NCBI GenBank assembly: GCA_035571515.1
Contig: DATNCQ010000081.1
Coordinates: 1-64,000 of the forward strand
Reading direction: 5' to 3'
Length of the DNA stretch: 64,000 nucleotides
Source of the DNA: Gp6-AA40 sp035571515
GTDB lineage: Bacteria; Acidobacteriota; Vicinamibacteria; Vicinamibacterales; UBA2999
How positions within the stretch are numbered: the stretch's first letter is position 1; every line of letters starts with the position of its first letter. Below, one piece after another: positions 25,162 through 33,085 of the stretch. The notes beneath the pieces were generated by a model, which saw nothing but the letters and a program-made list of their open reading frames with translations, was not told the DNA's origin and searched no databases. The position numbers and the translations under genes are program-made.

Positions 25162-26947
25162 GCTGCACCTCCCGGCGGTCGCCGTTGCGCGTGAACACGA
25201 CCTTCACCGGCGTGTCGGCCTTCAGCAGCTCGAGGGCGAACGTATAGTCGTAGATGTTCGTGATCGACTGGCCGGCGATCTCGATGATGACGTCGCCTTT
25301 CATCAGGCCGGCTTTCTCGGCGGGGCCGCCGCCGACCACACCCGCCAGCATCAGCCCTTTCGTCTCGGTCGTGTAATCCGGAATCGTCCCCGTCGTCACC
25401 CTCACCCCGGCGAGCGTCGCGCCGGTCTGCGGGGGCTCCACCTTCGTGAACTCGGGCGCCATGTCGACGTTGGCAACCGCCTGGATCACCGCGGCCGCGA
25501 AATCGACGATGCGATCCAGATCCTCGTAGTCGATCTTGTCCGCTGTGTCGCTGGGACGGTGATAGTCGGTGTGCGAGCCGGTCGTGAAGAAGAGCGTCGG
25601 CAAGCCGGCCTGGTTGAAATTGGAGCTGTCGGTGGGCTGATAGGGGTCCGGGTTGGTGGCGAGGTCGAATCCGGCGGCCACGTTCGCGCGCTCGAGGATG
25701 CGCGACCAGACCGGGCTCGAGGCGACGCCGTCCGCCGCCAGGCGGTTGTTCTGCATCCGTCCGACCATGTCGAAGTTGAGATACGCGGCGACCTGCGCCA
25801 ATGGGACCGGTGGAGTCGTCACGAACGCGTTGGAGCCGACGAGGCCGATCTCCTCGCCCGACCAGAGCGTGAACATGACGTTGCGGCGCATCCGCTGCTT
25901 TCCGAGCGCGTCGGCGATCGCGAGAACGGCCGCGGTGCCCGAGGCGTTGTCGTCGGCGCCGTGATGAATCTGGCCCGCCTCGGTCTTGTCGGCGAGCGAG
26001 GTGCCCCGCATGCCGTGACCGAGGTGATCGTAATGCGCGCCGACGATCACCCAGGGGCGGCCGGCGTCCGGAACCCGGGATGCGGGATCGGCGGGCAGGT
26101 AGGCAACGACGTTGCGGCCCGTCTGCTTCTCGCGCACGACCTTCGTCGCGAGGTCGACCGAGGTCGCCAGCGCGAAGCCGGCGACATGCGGGTTGCCGGA
26201 GTCGAACTCCTCCTGCGCGGCGGCGAGCGTCTTTGCGGCCCCGGCGAACAGCGCGTTCGCCACGGCTCCGCTGATGGTGGCCGCCGGAATGCCGGACCCC
26301 GATAGTGCGGTGTCGGACGCCATGCGAAGGGTTTGTCCCGCGTTCGGCGAGCGCGGGCCGGTGACGATCAGCAGGCCCTTCGCGCCGCGCTGGCGCGCGG
26401 CGAGCGCCTTGTAGCGGAGGTCGGAGTAGCGCGCAAGCGTCGCCTTCGTCTTCGCGTCGGTATCCTCGGGGAAGTAGTGCAGGACGAGGACGATCTTGTC
26501 CTTGACGTCGAGGCCCGCGTAGCTGTCGTAGCCGAAGTCCTGCGACTCCGGCACGACGAGGCCGTAGCCCGCAAAGACGACGGCGCCGCTGATGCTGGCG
26601 TCGTCGGAAAAGGAGAGCGCCTGCACCTGCTCGCCGCCGCGAAACGCCTGCGACGCGCCGCCGGCGCCGCGAATCGTCAGGTTCGATCCGCCGTCGCGCG
26701 TGCCCGCGGTGAACTCGAACGGCATGAACATGTCGCGGCGGCCAGGCAACGGCTTCGCCCCCGCGCGTGCGAGCTGCATCGCGATGTACTCGCCGGCCAG
26801 TCGCTCGCCAGGCGACCCGGTGTCGCGCCCCTCGAGCCGATCCGAGGCGAGGAATTCAACCGCCGCGCGCGTGCGCGAGGCGACCGCCGTCTGCTGCGCA
26901 CCGACGGAGGTCGAGAGAAGGAGAAGAGCGATCAGAATGCGTTTCAT
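25139..26947 (-). CDS. Secreted M28-family aminopeptidase with PA and PDZ domains
   Basis: A 602-residue exported zinc peptidase. A signal peptide (MKRILIALLLLSTSVGAQQ) precedes the protein. A PA-like insert occupies about 120-260. The M28 core has metal-site motifs HYDHLG, GADDNASG and WSGEEIGLVGS, then a later histidine in GSHTDYHRPSD. The C-terminal 90 residues form a PDZ domain (GLMLAGVVGGGPAEKAGLMKG). It probably trims peptides in the periplasm or outside the cell. It follows the PD40 protein gene by 23 nt on the same strand, with GAGGT before the ATG. Confidence 0.9.
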   Translation of the reverse strand: MKRILIALLLLSTSVGAQQTAVASRTRAAVEFLASDRLEGRDTGSPGERLAGEYIAMQLARAGAKPLPGRRDMFMPFEFTAGTRDGGSNLTIRGAGGASQAFRGGEQVQALSFSDDASISGAVVFAGYGLVVPESQDFGYDSYAGLDVKDKIVLVLHYFPEDTDAKTKATLARYSDLRYKALAARQRGAKGLLIVTGPRSPNAGQTLRMASDTALSGSGIPAATISGAVANALFAGAAKTLAAAQEEFDSGNPHVAGFALATSVDLATKVVREKQTGRNVVAYLPADPASRVPDAGRPWVIVGAHYDHLGHGMRGTSLADKTEAGQIHHGADDNASGTAAVLAIADALGKQRMRRNVMFTLWSGEEIGLVGSNAFVTTPPVPLAQVAAYLNFDMVGRMQNNRLAADGVASSPVWSRILERANVAAGFDLATNPDPYQPTDSSNFNQAGLPTLFFTTGSHTDYHRPSDTADKIDYEDLDRIVDFAAAVIQAVANVDMAPEFTKVEPPQTGATLAGVRVTTGTIPDYTTETKGLMLAGVVGGGPAEKAGLMKGDVIIEIAGQSITNIYDYTFALELLKADTPVKVVFTRNGDRREVQLTPAGRR

Positions 26948-26970
26948 AGACTACGTACCTCGAGTCGCCG

Positions 26971-28107
26971 TCATCTCACTCCGACTCGCGGGGGAGCAGC
27001 GCGCAGCGCTTCGAGCGCCTTCTCGTGGTTCCACTGCGCGAGGAAGATCTGGCCCTCGCTGCCGCCGGCGCGCGTGGACGTCCAGGCCACCTGGCGGCCG
27101 TCCGGGGACGGCACCGGCAAGCCGTCGAAGCCGTCCGCGTAGGTCACGCGCACAGGCTCCTTTTTGCCGTCGATGTCCACCAGGTAGACCTCGAAGTTCT
27201 CGAACCCGAGCTTGTTCGACGCAAAGAGGATGTATTGCCCCGAGGGATGGATGTACGGCGCCCAGCTCATGGCGCCGAAGTCGGTGATCTGCCGGACGTC
27301 GCTGCCGTCCGGGTTCATCGTGAACACGTTGGCGATCAGCCCGGTCGTGTCGAACCGCCGCCAGATGATCCGCTTGCCGTCGGGCGAGAAGAACGGCCCG
27401 CCGTCGTAGCCCGGCACGCTGGTCAACCGCTTCTGACCGGATCCGTCGGCGCGCATGATGTAGATCTCGGCGAAGTAGCTCGGGTCGACCTCGAGCTGCT
27501 TCTGCTCCTCGGCGCTGAGCGGACGGTTGTAGGCGTCGCGCATCGACGTGAACGCAATCCACTGTCCGTCCGGCGAGTAGCTTCCTTCCGCGTCGTAGCC
27601 GCGCGCGTTGGTCAGCCGCGTGTATTTCCCCGTCTTCTCCGCGTAGGCATAGATCTCGAACTCGGGGTCGTAGTCCCAGGAATAGCGCCGCGTCTTGCCG
27701 GACGCACGGAAGTCGAGCTCCTCCTGCTGATACTGCTTCGACTTCGGGTCGTGATGCGTGGACGCGAACTCGATTTCATCGCTGCCCGGCCGGAAGAACG
27801 AGCAGGTCGTCTTGCCGTAGCCGGGCGAAATGCGCCTGGTGTCGCCCGTGGTCAGGTCGAGCGCATAGATCTGGTAGAAGGGGTTGCCGGGCTCACGCTC
27901 GCTCTGAAAGACGAGCCGCTTCCCGTCGGGCGCCCAGTACCCCTCGCCGGCTCTTCGCCCCTCGACCGTCAGCCGCCGGATGCGCGTCAGGAATTCGCTC
28001 TCTCTGTTCTCCGCCTGGCGGGCGGGAGCTGCCGGAGGCCGAGTTTGCAGACTCGCCCCTGCACCCGAGATGGCCAGAAGGACAGCGGTAAGCGCGAGAC
28101 GATTCAT
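26971..28107 (-). CDS. Secreted TolB-like PD40 beta-propeller protein
   Basis: A 378-residue exported protein. The signal peptide (NRLALTAVLLAISGAGAS) precedes at least five PD40/WD40-like repeats recognisable by YWAPDGKRLVF, SYSPDGQWIAF, FFSPDGKRIIW, IHPSGQYILF and VPSPDGRQVAW. The fold is a TolB-type propeller. It lacks the TolB N-terminal domain and the Pal operon context, so it is more likely a scaffold or peptidase partner than TolB. It is co-transcribed with the M28 peptidase. The selected ATG gives a normal signal peptide; longer versions would run into the divergent PBP gene. Confidence 0.82.
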   Translation of the reverse strand: MNRLALTAVLLAISGAGASLQTRPPAAPARQAENRESEFLTRIRRLTVEGRRAGEGYWAPDGKRLVFQSEREPGNPFYQIYALDLTTGDTRRISPGYGKTTCSFFRPGSDEIEFASTHHDPKSKQYQQEELDFRASGKTRRYSWDYDPEFEIYAYAEKTGKYTRLTNARGYDAEGSYSPDGQWIAFTSMRDAYNRPLSAEEQKQLEVDPSYFAEIYIMRADGSGQKRLTSVPGYDGGPFFSPDGKRIIWRRFDTTGLIANVFTMNPDGSDVRQITDFGAMSWAPYIHPSGQYILFASNKLGFENFEVYLVDIDGKKEPVRVTYADGFDGLPVPSPDGRQVAWTSTRAGGSEGQIFLAQWNHEKALEALRAAPPRVGVR

Positions 28108-28120
28108 AACCGGCAAAGGG

Positions 28121-28126
28121 TAGCAT
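28121..28126 (+). promoter_or_regulatory. Possible -10 element close to the PBP1 start
   Basis: TAGCAT lies 6 nt before the GTG in a 25-nt divergent intergenic region. No Shine-Dalgarno sequence is present between it and the start. Confidence 0.3.
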
Positions 28127-28132
28127 TGATCC

Positions 28133-30157
28133 GTGCGGCTGTCGGCGCTGCGGGGCCTCTCCATCCGCGACTGGATCGTCGCCATCGGCGGGGCGCTGGT
28201 CATCGTCTCCGTCGTGATGGTCCTGTCCTGGGCCGGCCGCCACGCCACGGCGATCTACCGCCTCAATCGCGGCGTCGGCGGGACGATGTTCTACGACGCG
28301 CTGGGGCGGCCGTGGTTCCCGCTCGACGAGCAGCGCCGCGACGTCCCCTTCGAGCAGATTTCACCCTATTTCAAGGACGCGGTGATCGCGATCGAGGACC
28401 ACCGCTACTACTCGCACTTCGGCATCGATCCGATCGCGGTTGCGCGCGCGACCATCTTCAACCTCCGGTCGCGGGAAGGGACGCAGGGGGGCAGCACCAT
28501 CACGCAGCAGCTCGCGCGGACGCTGTACCTGTCGAACGTCCGCACCTTTGCGCGCAAGGCGCAGGAAGCCGCGCTCGCCGTGATGCTGGAGATTTTCCTC
28601 AGCAAGAAGGACATCCTCGAGCTGTATTTCGATCGCGTCTATCTGAGCGGCGGCGTCTACGGCGTCGAATCGATGTCGGAGAAGCTGTTCGGCAAGCACG
28701 CGTCGAAGTTGACGCTCGGCGAGGCGGCGATGATCGCCGGCATCATCCGTGCCCCGGCGGCGTACTCACCCTGGACGCATTACGATGCCGCGCGCCGCCG
28801 CAGCTTCGTCGTCCTGCAGCGGATGCGCGAGGAGAAGAAGATCACGCCCGCGCAGGAGCAGGCCGCGCGCGCGGAGCAGATTCACATCGATCCGCTCTCG
28901 TCGGTCTCGAACGCGCGCCAGGGCTACGCGAAGGAATTTCTCCGGCAGCAGTTCCGCGACATCTACGGCGGCGACAATCCGCCCGACTGGAAGGTGCACA
29001 CGAGCTTCGTGCCCGAGCTCCAGGACGCCGCGGAAGCCGCCGTGCGCGACGGTCTCCGCCAGCTTGGCGGCAAGGGACTGCAGGCCGCGCTCGTCGCGAT
29101 GGATCCGAGCACCGGTAACCTGCTCGCGATGGTCGGGGGCTCCGACTTCTCGCGCACGCCCTTCAACCGCGCGGTGCGCAGCCGGCGTCAGCCCGGCTCC
29201 GCGTTCAAGCCGTTCGTCTATTCCGCCGCGCTCGAGGGCGGGATGTCGCCCGTCTCGACGCTCACCGGCATCACGCAGGTGGCGGTCAGCGCGCCGGAAG
29301 GCGTGTGGATACCGCGCGACGAGCGCGCGAACGAGCGCGACACGCTGACGCTGCGCGAGGCGCTGCTCGAATCGAACAACGCCGCCGCGGTGCTGCTGCA
29401 GCAGCACGTGGGCTCGCGCCCGGTGCTGCGGCTCGCCAGCGATCTCGGCGTCACCAACCAGCCCGACGTGCCGTCGCTCGCGCTCGGCAGCGGGCTGGTG
29501 ACGCCACTCGACCTCACGGCCGCCTACGCGGTGTTCCCGACGCTGGGCTATCGCGTGCGCCCGCGCGGGATCATCGACGTCGAGAACGCGGACGGCGAGC
29601 GCGTCCACCGCACCAACATCGAGAGCGAGCAGGTGCTCTCGCCCGAGGTCGCGTTCCAGATGCTGACGATGCTGGAGGACGTGATCGACCGCGGCACGGG
29701 CGCGGCCGCGCGGCGCCTCGGCGTGCGCGGCGCCGTCGGCGGCAAGACCGGCACGACCAACGAGTACCGCGACGCGTGGTTCGTCGGCTTCAACTCCGCC
29801 GTCGTCGCCGGCGTCTGGGTGGGGTACGACCAGCCGGAGCGGATTCGCGAGGGGGGCACCGGGGCGCGCGTTGCGCTGCCGATCTGGGCCGACTTCATGC
29901 GCCGCACGGCGCAGCGCCTGCCCGCGCACGCGTTCGAGCCGCCGGGTGAACTGCGGTCGGAAGACCTCTGCCACCTGTCGTACCTGCGGCCGGTGGAGGG
30001 GTGTCCCACGTACACTGAGTATTTCAAGCCTGGCGACGACATCCCGTCGCGCCTGTGCCCGATCCACCAGGGCAACATGAAGCAGCGCGTGCAGCGGGCG
30101 GTTCAGGGCGTGTTCGGCGCGATCGGCAGGGGACTGAAAGGCATCTTCAGCAGGTAG
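28133..30157 (+). CDS. Bifunctional penicillin-binding protein 1 (glycosyltransferase/transpeptidase)
   Basis: A 674-residue class A PBP that polymerises and cross-links peptidoglycan. One N-terminal membrane anchor (VAIGGALVIVSVVMVLSWAG) is followed by a GT51 domain with AIEDHRYYSHFGID and GGSTITQQLARTLYL. The transpeptidase domain carries SXXK in PGSAFKPFVYS (about 365), SXN in LLESNNAAAVLL, and KTG in GGKTGTTNEYRDAWFVGF. The start is GTG, only 25 nt from the divergent PD40 gene. No PASTA or other C-terminal extension is seen. Confidence 0.93.
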   Translation: MRLSALRGLSIRDWIVAIGGALVIVSVVMVLSWAGRHATAIYRLNRGVGGTMFYDALGRPWFPLDEQRRDVPFEQISPYFKDAVIAIEDHRYYSHFGIDPIAVARATIFNLRSREGTQGGSTITQQLARTLYLSNVRTFARKAQEAALAVMLEIFLSKKDILELYFDRVYLSGGVYGVESMSEKLFGKHASKLTLGEAAMIAGIIRAPAAYSPWTHYDAARRRSFVVLQRMREEKKITPAQEQAARAEQIHIDPLSSVSNARQGYAKEFLRQQFRDIYGGDNPPDWKVHTSFVPELQDAAEAAVRDGLRQLGGKGLQAALVAMDPSTGNLLAMVGGSDFSRTPFNRAVRSRRQPGSAFKPFVYSAALEGGMSPVSTLTGITQVAVSAPEGVWIPRDERANERDTLTLREALLESNNAAAVLLQQHVGSRPVLRLASDLGVTNQPDVPSLALGSGLVTPLDLTAAYAVFPTLGYRVRPRGIIDVENADGERVHRTNIESEQVLSPEVAFQMLTMLEDVIDRGTGAAARRLGVRGAVGGKTGTTNEYRDAWFVGFNSAVVAGVWVGYDQPERIREGGTGARVALPIWADFMRRTAQRLPAHAFEPPGELRSEDLCHLSYLRPVEGCPTYTEYFKPGDDIPSRLCPIHQGNMKQRVQRAVQGVFGAIGRGLKGIFSR

Positions 30158-30160
30158 AAT
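30155..30160 (+). promoter_or_regulatory. Possible -10 element fused to the PBP1 stop codon
   Basis: TAGAAT, whose TAG is the PBP1 stop codon, lies 4 or 7 nt before the kinase GTG codons (30165, 30168). It may give the kinase its own near-leaderless transcript. Confidence 0.3.
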
Positions 30161-30164
30161 TCGC

Positions 30165-31817
30165 GTGGTGCTCCTCCTCACAGCGTGGGCAGTGGCCGCG
30201 AGCCTGGCGCTCGTCGTGCTCGTCATCCGGTCCCGCGCCCCGCGCGCCGAGCCGGCTGCCGCTATGCCGGCGCCGGACGAACCGTCGCGGCAGTTCGACA
30301 CGATGGTCCTCGAGAACATCGACGAGATCATCTTCCGGCTGAAGTCGGACGATGGAGGCGCAACACTCGAATCGGTCAGCTCGCGCGTCACCGACCTGCT
30401 CGGCTACACGCCGGAGGAGATGATCGCGCTTGGAAACACGCTCATCCATCCCGACGATCTCCAGAGCGTCCAGGACCGGACGCGTGACGCGTTCCGCAGC
30501 TCCGCGACGACGACGTTTCAATACCGGGTTCGTCATCGCGACGGCAGCTATCGCTGGTTCGAGAATCGCCTGCGCGGCATCGGACCGCGCGGGACCGAAG
30601 GGCCGGCCGTGTTCGGCGTCGCACGCGACATCACCGCGCGCATGGAAATCGAGGACGAGCGGCGCCGCGGCGACGAGGACGCGCAGCAGGCGCACAAGAT
30701 GGAGGCGCTCGGGCGGCTCGCGGGCGGGATCGCCCACGACTTCAACAACCTGCTCACCACCATCGGCGGCAACGCGAGCTTCGTGCTGGAGCTGATTCCG
30801 CCCGGAGATCCGAGCCGCGAGGCCCTCGACGACATCCTCGCCGCCTGCGATCGCGCGTCCCGCTTCACCCGGCAGCTGCTCGCCTTCAGCCGCAAGCAGG
30901 TGCTGCAGCCGCAGCCGCTGCAGGTCGGCGCCGTCATCGACGACATGCAGCAGATGCTCTCGCGGCTCCTCGGCCCCGAGTTCGAGCTGCACGTCGACTT
31001 CGCGCAGGACCTGCCGCCCATCGCCTCCGATCGAGGGCAGATGGAGCAGGTCGTCATGAATCTCGTGGTCAACGCGCGCGACGCGATGCCCTCGGGCGGG
31101 CCGATCTCGCTGCGCACGCGGCGCGCCACCGCGGACGACGAGGACGCCATCGCCCGCATGCCGTCGCATCCGGCGGAGGTGGTCGTCCTCGAAGTCGCGG
31201 ATCGGGGAAGCGGCATTCCCGAGGAAATCCGCGAGCGGATCTTCGAGCCGTTCTTCACGACGAAGGAACGCGGCAAGGGAACAGGCCTCGGCCTCGCGAT
31301 GGTCTACGGGTTCGTCCGGCAGAGCGGCGGCCATGTCGAGCTGGTGACCGGCGCCGACACGGGGACGACCTTCAAGATCTTCCTGCCGGCGGTCGCGGCG
31401 CCGCATCCGCCGATCGCGTTGACGATCTCCGCCGACCCGGTTGACGGACGGTCGCTGACGGTGCTGGTCGTTGACGACGAGCCGGGTGTGCGCCACCTGG
31501 CGGCGGTGATGCTGCGGAAATCGGGATACGTCGTGATCGAAGCGAGCGACGGCCTCGAGGCGGAGCGCGTCGCCGGCGATCACCAGGGCGAGATCGACGT
31601 CCTGCTCACCGACATCGTGATGCCGGGCATCCGCGGACCGGAGCTCGCGACCCGGCTCCGTACCGCACGGCCGATGCTGCGCGTGGTCTACATGTCGGGC
31701 TACCGTGATACCGAGCCGCTTGCCGACGTCGAGCGCGGAGAAGCGGTGTTTCTCGCGAAACCGTTCGTCCGCGCCGCGTTGTTGGGGGCGATCGCCAGAG
31801 TCGGGACATCGGCCTGA
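30165..31817 (+). CDS. Hybrid sensor histidine kinase with PAS and receiver domains
   Basis: A 550-residue membrane kinase. Residues 3-22 form a single hydrophobic segment (LLLTAWAVAASLALVVLVI), leaving almost no periplasmic part. A PAS/PAC domain follows (about 45-160, with LLGYTPEEM and YRWFENRLRGIGPRG). The HisKA phosphoacceptor is in RLAGGIAHDFNNLLTTIGG (His about 190). The ATPase domain has NLVVNARDAMP and GTGLGLAMVYGFVRQSGG. A C-terminal receiver shows DDEPGVR, the phospho-acceptor Asp in TDIVMPG (about 483) and FLAKPF. The ligand is unknown; sensing is probably cytoplasmic. Two adjacent GTG codons could start it. No output regulator is adjacent. Confidence 0.88.
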   Translation: MVLLLTAWAVAASLALVVLVIRSRAPRAEPAAAMPAPDEPSRQFDTMVLENIDEIIFRLKSDDGGATLESVSSRVTDLLGYTPEEMIALGNTLIHPDDLQSVQDRTRDAFRSSATTTFQYRVRHRDGSYRWFENRLRGIGPRGTEGPAVFGVARDITARMEIEDERRRGDEDAQQAHKMEALGRLAGGIAHDFNNLLTTIGGNASFVLELIPPGDPSREALDDILAACDRASRFTRQLLAFSRKQVLQPQPLQVGAVIDDMQQMLSRLLGPEFELHVDFAQDLPPIASDRGQMEQVVMNLVVNARDAMPSGGPISLRTRRATADDEDAIARMPSHPAEVVVLEVADRGSGIPEEIRERIFEPFFTTKERGKGTGLGLAMVYGFVRQSGGHVELVTGADTGTTFKIFLPAVAAPHPPIALTISADPVDGRSLTVLVVDDEPGVRHLAAVMLRKSGYVVIEASDGLEAERVAGDHQGEIDVLLTDIVMPGIRGPELATRLRTARPMLRVVYMSGYRDTEPLADVERGEAVFLAKPFVRAALLGAIARVGTSA

Positions 31818-31946
31818 AGGTCCGGCTCGAGCCGGATCCTGCTGAGGATCTCCGGTTGAGCCGAACGCCAAGGGTCACACCCCGATCACCGGACCCGCGC
31901 CTGCATCCGGTGGGGAGTATCGGTGAGGTCCGGCTTCAGTCGGACC
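31812..31946. repeat. Cluster of imperfect GC-rich palindromes before the RND operon
   Basis: The 170-nt gap after the kinase holds several related palindromes: a near-perfect 21-nt one centred on CTCGAG, a GGATCC/TGCT/GAGGATC unit (about 31837-31854), and a GGTCCGGC, TTCA, GTCGGACC hairpin at 31927-31946 with 7 of 8 pairs. Their arms and loops resemble the leader hairpins of the ilv operon, but the last one is 41 nt from the next start. No gene is seen in this gap. Confidence 0.55.
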
Positions 31947-31972
31947 GCGCAGGCCGCTTCCGGCGTCCAAGG

Positions 31973-31978
31973 TAAAAT
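31973..31978 (+). promoter_or_regulatory. Possible -10 element close to the RND adaptor start
   Basis: TAAAAT (five of six matches to TATAAT) lies 9 nt before the ATG. No clear -35 and no Shine-Dalgarno sequence lie between it and the start. Confidence 0.35.
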
Positions 31979-31987
31979 CGCCAGCTT

Positions 31988-33085
31988 ATGCGTGCCCGCT
32001 TCCTCCCGCTCCTTCTCTATGCTGTCGCGGTAGCGGCCGCGTGCGGCGGCAACGACCAGCAGGCCGGTGCCGGCGCCGCCGGCGGCCGTGGGGCGTTCCC
32101 CGCGATGGACGTCAAGACCCTGACCATCGCCCCGAAGCCCATCCCGCAGACGAGCGAGTTCATCGCCACGATCCGGTCGCTGCGCTCGACCAACATCCAG
32201 CCGCAGGTCGACGGGTTCGTCCGCCAGATCATGGTCAAGGCGGGTGATCGCGTCCGCGCCGGCCAGCCGCTCGTCCAGATCGATCCGGAGAAGCAGCAGG
32301 CGACCGTCGCGGCGTCGCAGTCACAGCGGACATCGCGCGAAGCCGATCTCGAATTCGCGCACCAGCAGCTCGCACGGGCGCAGAAGCTGTTCGACGCGGG
32401 CGCCGTGAGCCGCGCCGAGCTCGAGCAGGCCGAGACCGCGGTGAAGACCGCTGACGCGCAGTTGGCAGCAGTCAACTCGCAGATTCGCGAGAACCAGGTG
32501 CAGCTGCAGTACTACCGGGTGACCGCGCCCGCCGACGGTGTGGTCGGCGATTTCGAGGTGCGGCAGGGCGATCGCGTGACGCCGGCCACGCTCATCACCA
32601 CGATCGACGCGGCTGAAGGCCTCGAGGCGTACATCAGCGTGCCGCTCGAGCGCGCGACGGCGCTGCGCCCGGGGCTGACCGTCGAGCTGCTCGACATGGA
32701 CGGCAACGTCATGGCGAGCAACCCGATCACGTTCGTCGCGCCGCGCGCCGACGACGCGACGCAGTCGATCCTGGTGAAGGCGACGCTGCGCACGCGGCCG
32801 CCGGGCGTCCGCGTGCAGCAGTACGTGCGCGCGCGCATCGTGTGGAGCAACGCCCCGGCGATCGCGGTGCCAGTCGTCGCGGTCAACCGCATCAGCGGCC
32901 AGTACTTCGTGTTCGTCGCCGAACAGGGGCAGGCCGGCATCGTCGCGCGCCAGAAGCCGATCACCGTCGGCGATCTGATTGGCGACAGCTATGTCGTCCG
33001 CAGCGGCGTCAAAGAGGGGGAGAAAGTGATCGTGTCGAATATCCAGAAGCTCGCAGATGGAGTTCCAGTGAAGCCGGAAGCCTGA
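31988..33085 (+). CDS. RND efflux periplasmic adaptor lipoprotein (AcrA/MexA type)
   Basis: A 365-residue membrane-fusion protein. The signal peptide ends in a lipobox (VAAACGG, Cys about 19). The lipoyl half-motif IQPQVDGFVRQIMVKAGDRVRAGQPLVQID is typical of AcrA. A coiled-coil hairpin (about 100-165) follows, then the second lipoyl part (YYRVTAPADGVVGDFEV) and the beta-barrel and membrane-proximal domains. It links the inner-membrane pump to TolC. Its stop overlaps the permease start (TGATG), so the two are coupled. Confidence 0.94.
   Translation: MRARFLPLLLYAVAVAAACGGNDQQAGAGAAGGRGAFPAMDVKTLTIAPKPIPQTSEFIATIRSLRSTNIQPQVDGFVRQIMVKAGDRVRAGQPLVQIDPEKQQATVAASQSQRTSREADLEFAHQQLARAQKLFDAGAVSRAELEQAETAVKTADAQLAAVNSQIRENQVQLQYYRVTAPADGVVGDFEVRQGDRVTPATLITTIDAAEGLEAYISVPLERATALRPGLTVELLDMDGNVMASNPITFVAPRADDATQSILVKATLRTRPPGVRVQQYVRARIVWSNAPAIAVPVVAVNRISGQYFVFVAEQGQAGIVARQKPITVGDLIGDSYVVRSGVKEGEKVIVSNIQKLADGVPVKPEA

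Noticed and set aside
31818..31987. Small RNA or tRNA gene in the gap before the RND operon
   Set aside because: The gap is full of palindromes but shows no tRNA cloverleaf, no TTCGA-type T-loop and no terminator; the repeat-family explanation is simpler.
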